Positions 8,807 to 19,557 of a DNA stretch of 64,000 nucleotides are shown here, piece by piece. The stretch is from Prorocentrum cordatum. Lineage: Eukaryota; Sar; Dinophyceae; Prorocentrales; Prorocentraceae. The DNA lies in the NCBI GenBank assembly GCA_963575745.1, contig CAUYUJ010018070.1, positions 72,792-136,791 of the forward strand, in the 5' to 3' direction. A model generated the notes under the pieces. The model was given only the letters and a program-made list of their open reading frames with translations, was not told the origin of the DNA and ran no database searches. The position numbers and the translations under genes were made by a program. The number at the start of each line of letters is the position of its first letter. Position 1 is the first letter of the stretch.

Positions 8807-8972
8807 TACCTACCAGACCACCCCAACCCAACCCGAAGACCCGAATTTGACCCGAATTTCGGGTTGGGGGGGTACGGATTCCATGTGTTTTTTCAACGTT
8901 CCCCGACCCCCCCCATTGGAAATGGAGGGCAAATTGAGGGCTTCGGGTTGGGTTGGGGTGGTTTGGTGGGTG
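8807..8972 (+). mobile_element. fold-back TIR repeat family B, copy 1
   Basis: About 166 bp with long inverted ends. The left end reads TACCTACCAGACC followed by ACCCCAACCCAACCCGAAG, and the right end is its near-complement. The second copy, at 35145, shares the ends and the central GTTCCCCGACCCCCCC. Confidence 0.75.
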
Positions 8973-9788
8973 GTGAAAAGGGGGGTCTGGCCTGGGTAGT
9001 CACCGAATAACAGCCAGAGGATCACGAGCACGAACTGCCCCTGGGAGTCTCCTCAAGTCCGTCCGTGACGACGAGGGCCTTCTCCGGGACGAGCAGCAGC
9101 CCGATACGGCACTGCGGGGAGAGGAGAAGGGAGAACCGGTATCGGCGACGTGAGCGTTTTCGTTTTCGGCACTTCGACAGTGGGCAGAGGGAGGGGGGAG
9201 TCTGGCTCCGGACCTCTGCTTCATGCGACTGTCTGGCAGCAGTGCGTGCCGTGGGGGAGCCTCCACCTGCCTGACACAGGCGTCAGAAGCAGCCGAGGCC
9301 TACCCCAGGGGGGGAGGGGGGCCCTGGCCTTCCATAGCGCTAAAAAATAACACTCCAGACCTGTAGATCTATCTGGACTGCCTCACACCTCGACAGGAAT
9401 TAGGACGTCGACGTCCTGGTGTTATTTTGTAGCCCTCCTGGAAGGCCAGGGGGGGATGGGGGGTGCGAGGACCCGCGCCGATCGGCAAGACAGTGGATAA
9501 GAGGACGATCGCGACGCCGCTGCTGCCTGCACCTCTCTCCCCGAGGCGCGCTCCTGGCCAGGACCCCTCGGGGCCCGCTCCGGCCGTGGCGGCGAGGGCC
9601 CTCCAAGGGCGCGCGCGCACGACGAGGGGGAAAGTCCAGGACAGTTTTTCATGCATAGGATTTTAAACATATAGGATTTTGAATACATGCTGAATACATT
9701 ATGTCAACGGAGTTCCCCACATAAAGATATTAGCGGTTTCGTGGGACCCATGGGGTACGACAACATCAACACGAAGGAGAAGCTGGAG
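8973..9788. other. intergenic stretch
   Basis: Unique GC-rich DNA with two versions of a GGCCAGGGGGGG-type G-run near 9310 and 9445 in opposite orientation. No convincing coding frame or RNA gene. A short AT-rich stretch at 9650-9750 precedes the 77-bp array. Confidence 0.4.
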
Positions 9789-11435
9789 AGGTGGGGCCTC
9801 CCTGGAGGGGTGAGAGGGGCACGAAACCATGTAAATAGAGTGGGTTTCTGATACCCTCCTCGCTCAGGCGGGGCCTCCCTGGAGGGATGGGAAGGGCACG
9901 AAACCATGTAAATAGTATGGGTTTCCGATACCCTCCTCGCTCAGGCGGGGCCTCCCTGGAGAGGTGGGAAGGGCACGAAACCATGTAAATAGTATGGGTT
10001 TCCGATACCCTCTTCGCTCAGGCGGGGCCTACCTGGAGGGGTGGAAGGGGCACGACACCATGTAAATAGTACGGGTTTTCCGATACACTCCTCGCTCAGG
10101 CGGGGCCTCCCTGGAGGGGAGGGAAGGGCACGAAACCATGTAAATAGTATGGTTTCCGATACGATCCTCGCTCAGACGGGGCCTCCCTGGAGGGGTGGGA
10201 GGGGCACGAAACCATGAAAATAGTACGGGTTTCCGATACCCTCCTCGCTCAGGCAGGGCCTCCCTGGAGGGGTGGGAAGGGCACGAAACCATGTAAATAG
10301 TATGGGTTTCCGATACCCTCCTCGCTCAGGCGGGGCCTCCCTGGAGGGTGGGAGGGGCACGAAACCATGTAAATAGTATGGGTTTCCGATACCCTCTTCG
10401 CTCAGGCGGGGCCTACCTGGAGGGGTGGAAGGGGCACGACACCATGTAAATAGTACGGGTTTTCCGATACCCTCCTCGCTCAGGCGGGGCCTCCCTGGAG
10501 GGGAGGGAAGGGCACGAAACCATGTAAATAGTATGGTTTCCGATACGATCCTCGCTCAGACGGGGCCTCCCTGGAGGGGTGGGAGGGGCACGAAACCATG
10601 AAAATAGTACGGGTTTCCGATACCCTCCTCGCTCAGGCAGGGCCTCCCTGGAGGGGTGAGAAGGGCACGAAACCATGTAAATAGTATGGGTTTCCGATAC
10701 GATCCTCGCTCAGGCGGGGCCTCCCTGGAGGGGAGGGAGGGGCACGAAACTATGAAAATAGTATGGGTTTCCGATACCCTCCTCGCTCAGGCGGGGCCTC
10801 CCTGGAGAGGTGGGAAGGGCACAAAACCATATACATAGTATGGTTTTCTGATACCCTCCTCGCTCAGGCGGGGCCTCCCTGGAGGGGTGGAAGGGGCACG
10901 ACACCATGTAAATAATACGGTTTTCCGATACCCTCCTCGCTCAGGCGGGGCCTCCCTGGAGGGGTGGGAGGGGCGCGAAACCATGTAAATAGTATGGGTT
11001 TCCGATACCCTCCTCGCTCAGGCGGGGCCTCCCTGGAGGGGAGGGAGGGGCACGACACCATGTAAATAGTAGGGGTTTCCGATACCCTCCTCGCTCAGGC
11101 GGGGCCTCCCTGGAGGGGTGGGAAGGGCACGAAACTATGTAAACAGTATGGGTGTCCGATACCCTCCTCGCTCAGGCGGGGCCTCCCTGGAGAGGTGGGA
11201 AGGGCACGAAACCATATACATAGTATGGGTTTCCGATACCCTCCTCGCTCAGGCGGGGCCTCCCTGGAGGGGTGGAAGGGGCACGAAACCATGTAAATAA
11301 TACGGTTTTCCGATACCCTCCTCGCTCAGGCGGGGCCTCCCTGGAGGGGTGGGAGGGGCGCGAAACCATGTAAAGGGTATGGGTTTCCGATACCCTCCTC
11401 GCTCAGGCGGGGCCTCCCTGGAGGGGTGGGAGGCG
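9789..11435 (+). repeat. 77-bp tandem repeat array, about 21 units
   Basis: The unit contains GATACCCTCCTCGCTCAGG, then GGGGCCTCCCTGGAGGGG, then GGCACGAAACCATGTAAATA. The CCTCCCTGG/CCTACCTGG word appears about 22 times at steps of 76-78 bases. Five-unit blocks are themselves duplicated: the CTACCTGG variant recurs at 10027 and 10412, and the CATATACATAG variant in units at 10797 and 11182, both 385 bases apart. 77 is not a multiple of three, so the repetitive minus-strand frames shift each unit and are not a gene. Confidence 0.9.
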
Positions 11436-11775
11436 GGAGGCGGGAGGGAGAAGGAGAGGATGTTTTGGGAAAACAAGAACCCCACTCAGGATGTGGGGAA
11501 AAAATTATGATCTTAATACATGACTAATTGATGAATGAATTTATGCATGAACTCAGCGTTGTTTTTAGTACTAAATCCCTGCATTGTTAATACGTGATCC
11601 GCACGCGGAGCATGTGTAAAAACGGCGCTGTCAGGGGGAGGGCGATGCGTCGACGACAGAGATCGGCGACGTGCTCCCGATGGAGAAGCCGCACGCGCCT
11701 GGGCGGGGTGGGCTGTCGGGCCCCTCTCGGCGAGGAAGGGGCGACGGGGGGGCGATGCGCCATCCCCCTGAGCAA

Positions 11776-11913
11776 GGCTCGAGTCAAACGGTGTTTTCCG
11801 TTCTCGTTTCGTTTTCGTCATCCCTAGCTCTGTCCTCGTTCCACACTTGCTGCAAAACGAAGTCAAAAGGAAGACGGTCCACGAAACTGCCAAAACACCG
11901 TTTAGCTCGAGCC
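11776..11913. mobile_element. single-copy TIR element, family K
   Basis: 138-bp unit with 22-bp inverted ends (20 of 22 match), of which GGCTCGAGTCAAACGGTG is the left tip. Weaker complementarity continues outward for about 15 bases. Only one copy was seen. Confidence 0.5.
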
Positions 11914-12406
11914 CTGCCCCTGAGCCAATCCACCCCCGGCATTGCCCCCGAACTTACCCGGCCATCGAATGCCTGGAACAGAAAGCAAGACGGATCTTGA
12001 GTCGTCGCTTGCGGCCCGCGGGGGCCCTCGCCGGGCCCCAGGACCGTCAAACGACCGCTCAAGATGGGAAGCGGGCCCTGGGGAAAAGGTCGGGACTTCC
12101 GGTGGGAGGCGCAGTGTAAACAAAAACCAGACGTCGGATGTCCGGAGCTATGGGAACTCTACAGTCAACCAGGTATAGCAAGGATGCGCGATGAAAATGC
12201 AAGGGCCTCGGACGCCCATTTCGAAGCTTTTCGAGCGGGGCGCGGTCAGCGAAAGGGGCGAAGGATGGACCGAGGAGGCGAGGATGCAAAAGGGTGCCCT
12301 TTGGAAAGGCTGCCCATCCTTACTATGCGGGCTGACTGTATACATGAGGCTCCGCGGGCCCATCGGGAGCTCAGAAGTCGTGGGGCACCCGTTGGCGGGC
12401 CAATCT

Positions 12407-12566
12407 TTAAGTCGGGCCTGTCCCCCTACAGGGGCATTTTCGAGGAGAAAAATTAGACATAGTCGACAACACTCAAAAATGGCAAAAGAATATTCCAAAA
12501 ATCGTCCCCAGACTATTTTTGTCTATTTTTGAATACTCCTCCTGTAGAGGGACAGGCCCGACTTAA
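12407..12566 (+). mobile_element. short TIR repeat family C, copy 2, with 8-bp target duplication
   Basis: 160-bp unit with perfect ends TTAAGTCGGGCCTGTCCC and its complement. It is flanked by a perfect 8-bp target duplication GCCAATCT at 12399-12406 and 12567-12574. The interior is AT-rich (CAAAAATGGCAAAAGAAT). This is the best preserved copy of the family. An 8-bp duplication is typical of hAT-like and some other cut-and-paste transposons. Confidence 0.85.
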
Positions 12567-12771
12567 GCCAATCTGCCCATTCGGGGTGCCCGCTGTCCAC
12601 ATCCGGGCTTCAACTATTCGGCTCGCAGTCCCCCGAGGGTCGACTTCGGGCGGCGGCTCCCAGGATAAAAGAAGTCAGCCTGGCAAAGAGCCCAACCAGA
12701 TATGCAGTTGTGAGCACCGCAGCTGTGGATCTCGTCTTCCGTGGAGCTCCCTCTGCGGCCACGAGACGCTG

Positions 12772-12951
12772 TACAGTCGAGACGCTGTCAGAAGGAGCCC
12801 CAAATAAGGAACGGGGCCCCTTTTTCCCCTCAGTTGAGGTCCGATTCCCCATCGAAGACCCAAGGAACACCTAAGGCAAGCTGTGAAACATTCAAGGACC
12901 ACGGAGCCGCTCCCCAACGAAAAGGGTTCCATCTTCAGCGCCCCGACTGTA
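12772..12951 (+). mobile_element. short TIR repeat family F, copy 1
   Basis: Left tip TACAGTCGAGACG (degenerate) and right tip GCCCCGACTGTA. The interior has AAATAAGGAACGGGGCCCC and CTCCCCAACGAAAAGGG. Other copies: 21021, 54353, 58041 and a half copy at 58382. Confidence 0.65.
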
Positions 12952-13080
12952 GCCGGGAGGGGGGAGTGCGAACTGCGAGCTCTTGGCCACGGCGTTCGCT
13001 CGCTCGGGGCCCAGGGCCGCCTGGTCGCCGCCTGGCCGCAGAGCCCCCCAGGCCCCCATGGGGCAGAGCTGGGGACTGGG

Positions 13081-13200
13081 CATCGCTCGGACGTCCTTTC
13101 CCTGGTTTCGTTCGGTTTCGGGCGTGTTTCTTTCGCCAAATGATCAAGGATGCTCTTCGATGGTCTCCGCCGAAGGAAAAATGCACACGTCCGAGCGATG
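13081..13200 (+). mobile_element. short TIR repeat family A, copy 2
   Basis: 120 bp with the same perfect 14-bp inverted tips (CATCGCTCGGACGT) as the copy at 3494. Confidence 0.75.
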
Positions 13201-13354
13201 CCAAGGGGAGGCCGATCCCGTTCGGGGCCTGGCGCCGAGACGCGCTCCCAGCATTCTGGGGTGCCCAGTGGCCAGGGCCCTGGGTCCCTGCAGCGGCCGC
13301 CGATCCGCCGCGTCAGCGACCGAGCCCGTGCTGATGTCTGTGGGGACGTTGGAC

Positions 13355-13604
13355 GGAGTAGGAGGCGGAGGCGGAGGCGGAGGCGGAGGAGGCGGAGGAG
13401 GCGGAGGAGGCGGAGGAGGCGGAGGAGGCGGAGGAGGAGGAGGAGGAGCAAGAGGAAGGAAGAGGAGGAGCAGGAGGAGGAGGAGGAGGAGCAAGAGGAA
13501 GGAGGAGGAGGAGGAGGAGGAGGAGGAGGAGGCAGAGGAGGAGGAGGAGGAGGAGCAAGAGGAAGGAGGAGGAGGAGGAGGAGGAGGAGGAGGAGGAGGA
13601 GGAC
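13355..13604. repeat. GGA/GGC microsatellite
   Basis: GGCGGA units at the start grade into GGA with AAG and GCA interruptions. Long frames across it on both strands are low complexity. Confidence 0.9.
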
Positions 13605-13743
13605 TCAGGACGTCCGACGTGCCCTGCGATCCAGGCAGGCGCGCAGGGGGGCACGGCTGCGCGAGGGGGTGCCCGTGCGGCCGGGGCCGGGCCACCTCCA
13701 GAGCGGCAGCGGCGGAGCCTCAGCTCTGCGATGCAGCCCTGGC

Positions 13744-13864
13744 CATCGCTCGGACGTCCATTCCCTGTGCTTTTGTTCGGTTTCGTCGTGGTCTTTTCGC
13801 CAAACGATCAAGGGTGCTCCTCGAGGATCCTCGCCGAAGGAAGAATGCACACGTCCGAGCGATG
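13744..13864 (+). mobile_element. short TIR repeat family A, copy 3
   Basis: 121 bp with the perfect 14-bp inverted tips, about 540 bp after copy 2 in the same orientation, with the GGA tract between them. Confidence 0.75.
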
Positions 13865-14585
13865 CCAAGCCTTGTCACTGCTGCCTCTCCCACATAACGC
13901 ACAGCCTCGTCTCCGCAGCCCTTCCTCCATAGGCACACGGCGCCGTGGACGGGCACGACGTCGGTGCTCGCCGCGGCCCCTCCTCCTTCCGCCTCTGCCC
14001 TGACAGCACTCTGCTCCTCTGCGCACTCTTCGTCTCCACGCCCTTATGCCGCCTGGGAGGCTCAGAGGTTGGCAACAACCCCAGAATCGGTGGTCGCCTC
14101 CACCAGGGGGACGATGATCCCGATCTCAATGATGGTGGCACCTTGCCACCACGCAGCACCAAAGATACGGGATCGCATCCCCCCCGGTGGAGGCACCCTC
14201 CTGGGTTGGTGGTTGTGCAATTTGTTGAGGAACCCTGGTGGTCTCCAAACCAGGTGGTGAGACACCCGGTGGTGACCCCGATTCCCCCAAAAAATAATTC
14301 TGGGTCGCCACCGGGTTTGGGGACACGCGGTCGCCACGAGGTTTTGCGTTTCCTGGGCCAGCCAGCGCTCGAAAACCATTACCCAAATCGCCCAAAACTC
14401 ACCACCAGGTGTTCTCACCACCACGCTTGGGGACCACCAAGGACCAATGAAGGCATAAAAATGAACTGTCGGAGGTCCGCGCAGATTTCTAGGATCCGAG
14501 CTGCGGCGCGCGGAGCCCGCCGGGGGGGGGCCCGCACCGACCCCAGAACCGCGCGCGGCCCTCCAAATAATTCTCTGTCCGTGTC
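13865..14585. other. intergenic stretch with degenerate GGTG/CACC words
   Basis: From about 14150 to 14430 the words ACCAGGTGGTGA, CACCCTGGTGG and relatives recur in both orientations, suggesting a decayed repeat. No gene recognised. At 14470-14500 there is one arm-like copy of the GTCCGCGCAGATTTCTAGGA word also found at 17036 and 17290. Confidence 0.4.
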
Positions 14586-14772
14586 CGCAGACATGCGACG
14601 GCCTGATTTTTTCAGCACGGCGTCCCCGGAAGCCCAGACCGCTTCCCCGGGGCAAGGTTTTCATCCTGAGTCGTTTTTGACGGTCCCGGGGCCTGGCCAG
14701 GGCCCCCAGGGGCCGATCATAACGAAAAACTTGCCGCCCTGACTTTTTTTTTAAGACGAAAGCATGTCTGGG
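14586..14772 (+). repeat. dispersed repeat family G, copy 1
   Basis: Starts near CGCAGACATGCGACGG and ends GCATGTCTGGG, with the shared core ACGGCGTCCCCGGAAG and TTTTCATCCTGAGTCG. The tips CAGACA/TGTCTG are inverted. Better copies at 17588 and 18040. Confidence 0.65.
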
Positions 14773-16031
14773 TCATGATGTGTTCCCCGAAATTCCCAGG
14801 CAGGCCAACGATCGTCTGCCCCGTACTGCTCGGCTTCTCGCACCATCGCTCCTGCTTTGCGCAGGCTCGTCCGAGATATGTGCGGGCGAGCTGCTGGCGG
14901 AAGCGCGGCCTCGGCAGGAGACAAATAAGGCTTCTGGTTGCGGCCTAGGTGATCGTTTTCTTATTCATTGTTTTGCCGATCGGCGCGGGTCCTCGCACCC
15001 CCCCCTTCTCCCTCTCCCTGGAGTATATCTTGGCTGTTTTTGGCGCCTGTTCCAGGCAGCTGGAGCCTCCTACATAGGACGCACTGCTGCAAACAGTCAC
15101 ACTAAGCAGAGGTTGGGAGCAACCCCCCCCTCCTATTCCCCCCCTTCCGCCCAATGTCGAAACGCCGAATAAGAAACGCTCACTAGGTTGGCCCAATGCG
15201 GATTAAAATGTGCCTGGCATCGATCACGTCGGCTCCGCTACAATGGCGACGCAACGTGAGGCAGCCGAACGCGGTATCAAACAAGTTGCCAGAAGATGCA
15301 GAGGCGGTGTTGAGTTAAGCTCGCCCACTGCACTAGCACCCCCCATCCCGTTGGAAGTACAACCACAAGCCACAAGGAATACAACTGGCAATGGGCATGA
15401 GACCACAACTGCCAGGCACAACAATTACACAAGACACAGGCACGACAAGGTGAGCAAACTTACAATCACAACACATAATCAACGCCGCAATGCGTGCATG
15501 CGGGCTCATATCTACTTGGCTAGCGTGCATTATGTCATGAGCACTCGTGTGCAACCTGAGCATAGCTACTCGTTTCAATTCGGACCTTCGCACGCCCACG
15601 TGCGCACCTGACTTAACAAACGAGTAAGAAGCATGAACAAGAGCACGCTCATGAACAGACAGAGGTATAGGCAACTCGTCCGAGCACGATCATGACCCCG
15701 ACGATGAGCATGGGCAACAATATGAGTGTGGACATAATCGACTGAGAGAGGCATGATCACGTACAGAGCCGATCCAGCAGCAGAAGCCCTACAAAAAGTC
15801 AAATTCACACTACGTGCGATTGTTGAGCGAGTTGCCACAGACAGACGCATTGAAAGCTGTAAGACACGCAAAAGTTAAACACACTATGGCTGCGCGGCGG
15901 CTCGTGCATCTTCGCGACTCCGAACCGTCTCGCTCTTCGCCATGGGGAGAATTCTCCGTGCCAGCCTGCAGAGCGCCGAGGCAGGGAGGGCGAAGGGAGT
16001 GGGACAACACAGACAAAGAGGAAGGGGCCCT
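14773..16031. other. 1.3-kb stretch without gene
   Basis: The part from 15200 to 15870 is less GC-rich than its surroundings and has many short frames on both strands, none longer than 135 codons or recognisable. No tRNA, 5S or snRNA-like structure was seen by eye. A lower-GC island in this DNA could be an old gene or unique sequence. Confidence 0.4.
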
Positions 16032-16190
16032 GGGACACACCAATAGATACACACAAATCACCGGATTCCCCATATTTTTCGCATGTTTTCTCTGTTTCTG
16101 TCTTCCCCCCCTTCCCATCTTTTCCCACATGTTCCTTGGAATCGACGATCAATTGTGCCTGTGTGCTTTTTCCCTCCTGAAAAGAGACAG
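16032..16190 (+). repeat. dispersed repeat family I, copy 3
   Basis: Starts GGGACACACCAATAGATAC and ends in CTCCTGAAAAGAGACAGG, abutting the family D copy that follows. Confidence 0.7.
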
Positions 16191-16202
16191 GCGACAGTCG
16201 GG

Positions 16203-16372
16203 TCGGGCGAAAGGGGGGGATAGCAAAGGGGGGGTTTGAGAATCAGCTCAAGTAGCTGATTTTCCTGGCGCCTCCCGGCGCCGGGAGGCGCCCATGTATC
16301 GAGGAATGGGCCCGGCGGCGGGGCTGAAACCAGCTGCATGCAGCAGATTTCGTACCCCCCCGGGGAGGGGGG
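16203..16372 (+). mobile_element. short TIR repeat family D, copy 2, right end lost
   Basis: Matches 8459-8630, including the GAATCAGCTCAAGTAGCTGATT hairpin region (palindromic arms of about 9 bases) and CCAGCTGCATGCAG. The right inverted tip is replaced by a G-run. Confidence 0.65.
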
Positions 16373-16430
16373 GGGGGTGCGACGCGGAATAAAGTGGTCG
16401 GAGCTCTAGACACCCTGTGCAAGAGGGTCA

Positions 16431-16577
16431 ATCCACACCAACAACAGGATCCCCCATCATTTCCCATGTGTTCTCTGTTCTTATCTTTCCCCCCCTCCCC
16501 ATCTTCGACCACGTGTTCCTTGGCATCGGCGATCCACTGTGCCTGTGTGTGTTTTTCCCCTCCCGAAAAGAGACAGG
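16431..16577 (+). repeat. dispersed repeat family I, copy 4
   Basis: The 5' tip is degraded. The CCCATGTGTTCTC and GTGCCTGTGTGTGTTTTTCC parts are clear. Confidence 0.6.
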
Positions 16578-16978
16578 CGCCCGGCCCACCACTCCCGGAC
16601 CCTGATGGTCCGCCACCGAAAATTTCCGGTAGCGCTCCGCAGAGATCGGTCGCTACCGAAATACCGAGATGTGGCGCCCAATACCGGTAACAGACCGTTC
16701 TGAAACCCGCTATTCCAACGCCCTCTAACGAAGATCCGGTCGCTACCGAAATTCGGGGTGCGTCGAAATCGCTACCGAAAATTTCCGGTACCAGACCATC
16801 TGGGGACTCTCTGTCTCTGTGTCTCTGCCCGCCGTGCGGTGGCCCACCCGTGGCTCCCGGGCGCCTCCCCCTCGTGCCTGAGCCCCGAGCCCCGTGAGGC
16901 CTCTCGCCGCCCCGCCGAGGCCGCGCGGCGCAGGATCGAGCAGCAAGTGGCGTGGCAGAGAAGCAAAGCAGAGGCAGG

Positions 16979-17365
16979 GCCAAGAGTCGCGAATCTAGGG
17001 GAACAAAAAGTGACATAAGCATAAAAAACTCGGAGGTCCGCGCGGATTTCTCGGATCGGCTCGGACACACAAATAAATACACACAAATAAAAGGATTCCC
17101 AATATTTTTCCACATTTTTTTGATTTTCGTCTTCCCCTCCACTTCCCATGATTCCCCATATTCTCCGGGGGATCGACGATGAATTGTGTCTGTGTGTGTT
17201 GTTCCCCTCGGGGCCCCCCGGCGGCGCCTCCGGCGCCGCCCCTGGCGCGCTCCGCGCGCCGGGGAGGCGGGCCCCAGCGCCGATCCGAGAAATCTGCGCG
17301 GACCTCCGAGATTTTATGTTCATGCCACTTTTCGTTTCCCTGAGCAGAGGCAGGGGCAAGAGCCG
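16979..17365. repeat. large inverted repeat with 80-base arms
   Basis: The left arm (about 16979-17061) and right arm (about 17280-17365) are near-complements. The inner 28 bases, with GGTCCGCGCGGATTTCTCGG, differ at one base. The outer parts share AAAAGTGACATAAGCATAAA-like sequence with several changes. A family I repeat and a GGCGCC-rich segment lie between the arms. Confidence 0.7.
17063..17212 (+). repeat. dispersed repeat family I, copy 5
   Basis: Good copy, GGACACACAAATAAATACAC to GTGTCTGTGTGTGTTGTTCC, held between the arms of the inverted repeat at 16979-17365. Confidence 0.7.
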
Positions 17366-17587
17366 CGAATCTTCGGCACGGGCTCCAGAGGTCAATACCG
17401 GATCGACGTCGCACACACGTCGAATCGGGCCTCACTGACAACGGGTCGGAATCGAACCCCACCGGCCGCGCCAAGGTGCAAACTGGCGCCGTGCCAACGT
17501 CGGGCCGCATGGGACCGTCGGAATGCCGGCATCGAATCGGGCTGGGCCTGCCGACATCGGCACCGACTCGGATCGAGCGGATCGGCA

Positions 17588-17773
17588 CCCAGACACGCGA
17601 CGTCCTGATGTTTTCCATACGGCGTCCCCGGAAGTCCCGACCCTTTCCCCTGGACCGGTTTTTCATCCTGCGTCGTTTTTTGACGCTCCCGAGGCCGGGC
17701 GAGGGCCCTCAGCGGGCGAGAAAAACGAAAAATGTGCCGCCCTGATTTTTTTTACGACGCGATCATGTCTGGG
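17588..17773 (+). mobile_element. dispersed repeat family G, copy 2
   Basis: 186 bp with inverted tips CCCAGACA/TGTCTGGG. The core is shared with copies at 14586 and 18040. The 35 bases before it (ATCGGCACCGACTCGGATCG and on) are also shared with copy 3, so the repeated unit may extend further left. Confidence 0.7.
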
Positions 17774-17781
17774 CATGGATA

Positions 17782-18010
17782 TTGAGCAGGGACCGACCAT
17801 CCCGGCAGTCCTATAGTCCTACCACGAATTGTTCTCAGAACCCGAATATGTTCTAAGAACGAAAACAATATTCTTATAACATAAGCCCGATGTGATAAAG
17901 CAAGGCAGACTCCGCCAGCAATGTTCTGAGAACATTTCGTGCGAACCACAAAATCTTAGAACATCGTTTGGCAGGGCTATAGGTACGCCAGGACGCTTCG
18001 CCACTGCGTC
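17782..18010 (+). mobile_element. short TIR repeat family E, copy 3
   Basis: Starts TTGAGCAGGGACCGACC and ends CTTCGCCACTGCGTC. It sits exactly between two family G copies. Confidence 0.7.
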
Positions 18011-18039
18011 GGCACCAACTCGGATCGAGCGGATCGGCA

Positions 18040-18226
18040 CCCAGACATGCGACGTCCTGATGTTTTCCATACGGCGTCCCCGCAAGTCCCGACCCTTTCC
18101 CCTGGACTGGTTTTTCATCCCGAGTCGTTTTCTGACGCTCCCGAGGCCCGGCGAGGGCCCCCAGGGGGCGAGAACGACGCAAAGTGTGCCGCCCTGATTT
18201 CTGTTTACGACGCGGCCACGTCTGGG
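18040..18226 (+). mobile_element. dispersed repeat family G, copy 3
   Basis: 187 bp, inverted tips CCCAGACA and (degenerate) CGTCTGGG, over 90% alike to copy 2 by eye. Confidence 0.7.
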
Positions 18227-18432
18227 CATGGAGCTTCTGAACTCGGCAGGGTGGCCGCGCCTGGCCACGAGCAGCGAGGACCTCCCGCTCCGCGGGACTA
18301 GTACGCCTGCCACCGGTCGTGGTCGGGGCTCCTCCGCGCCAGCGGCAGGGCGTCCGCGACCTCGGCGCGCGCGCGAGGGGCTGCGGCGAGCCCCCCCCTG
18401 CCCGCGGCCCGCCCGGGGCCGCGCCCCCTGGT

Positions 18433-18639
18433 TGAGCAGGGACCGACCGTCCCTGCATTCATCTAGTTCTAAGACCAAAAACAAGTGTTCTAAGAACCCA
18501 AAAATGTTCTTAAGACCCCAAAACATGTTCTAAGACCAAAAACAATTGTTCTTAGAACATTCCGTGGGAACCACAAACGGTTCTTAGAACATTGTTTGGT
18601 AGGGCTATAGGCGAGCCAGGACGCTTCGCCACTGCTTGA
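18433..18639 (+). mobile_element. short TIR repeat family E, copy 4
   Basis: Ends TGAGCAGGGACCG and CCACTGCTTGA, flanked by CCTGGT on both sides (18427-18432 and 18640-18645), a possible 6-bp target duplication. Confidence 0.7.
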
Positions 18640-18841
18640 CCTGGTGCGAGGCGGGTACTTGTCCATATCCACCGCCTGGGAACCGACGTCCTGGTGCCCC
18701 AGCGGGCGGTAGATATGGATATATTTCGGCCCCCGGGGGTCCGCATGGGTCCATGTCCACTGTCTGCCGCGGCTCCGAGAACTGACCCTCCAGGCGGTGG
18801 ATATGGGTAAATTCCCGCCTCGGAAGAGGCCGGACAGCTTT

Positions 18842-19026
18842 GTGGATGCCACGACACTGGACACCCTAACAGTCCTATCATCGAAAGAAACATGTGCTTA
18901 ACATGTCGGAATCATGTCTTGAACACATTTGAAACATGTTTTACACTATTTAAACAGTTTAACGCATGTTCTAGACATTTGGAAAATATCTGGCAACATG
19001 CTTCCTCTCCACTGATCGTCCTCCAC
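18842..19026 (+). repeat. dispersed repeat family H, copy 2
   Basis: Starts GTGGATGCCACGACACTGG and ends ATCGTCCTCCAC, with ACATGTTTTACAC-like interior words shared with 3748. Confidence 0.7.
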
Positions 19027-19405
19027 AAGGCCAGCGCGACCAGCAGGGCAGACCGTGCAGGTGGGCATGGGCCCATGTCGAGGATCCTCGGAGCGTGCAC
19101 TGGCGCCTTGGGCGTTGCGTAATGGGGGGGTCATAAAATGGAGGGGTGGCGAGGGTGGTCCGAAAAGGTACCCAAACCGTACATAAACGAGCCCCCTGGG
19201 GCTCCGGAGGGGCCCGAAAGGAGCACGAAAGGGGACCGTTTCTCATCCCCCCATTAAGCCACGCCCAAGCGCCAGCGTGCGCCTGTCCGCCGGAGCTGTC
19301 CCGTACGGAGCAGGCGGTGCACTGGGGGCCGGCACGGGCCGCACACGATCGGTGGAGCTGGGCGGGGTAAGCACACAGTGGGCCAAAACACTAAAGAGGG
19401 GCCCA

Positions 19406-19557
19406 GGGACACACAAACAAATAGACACAAATCTCAGGATTCTCAATATTTGTTCCATCTTTTTGCGGTGTTCGTCTCCCCCCCTGCTTCCTATATTGTC
19501 CCATATTTTCTGGGGGGTCGACGATTCATCGTGTTTGCATGATTTTTCCCCTCCCGA
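19406..19557 (+). repeat. dispersed repeat family I, copy 6
   Basis: GGGACACACAAACAAATAG to CCCCTCCCGATAC, with the usual CATATTTTCTGGGG words. Confidence 0.7.

Noticed and set aside
9789-11435. CRISPR-like appearance of the 77-bp array
   Set aside because: Units are contiguous variants of one sequence with no unique spacers, in a eukaryotic repeat context.
17445-17520. tRNA-like T-arm (GGGTTCGATTCC on the minus strand)
   Set aside because: The T stem has a mismatch, and no matching acceptor or anticodon arm exists at the right distance.
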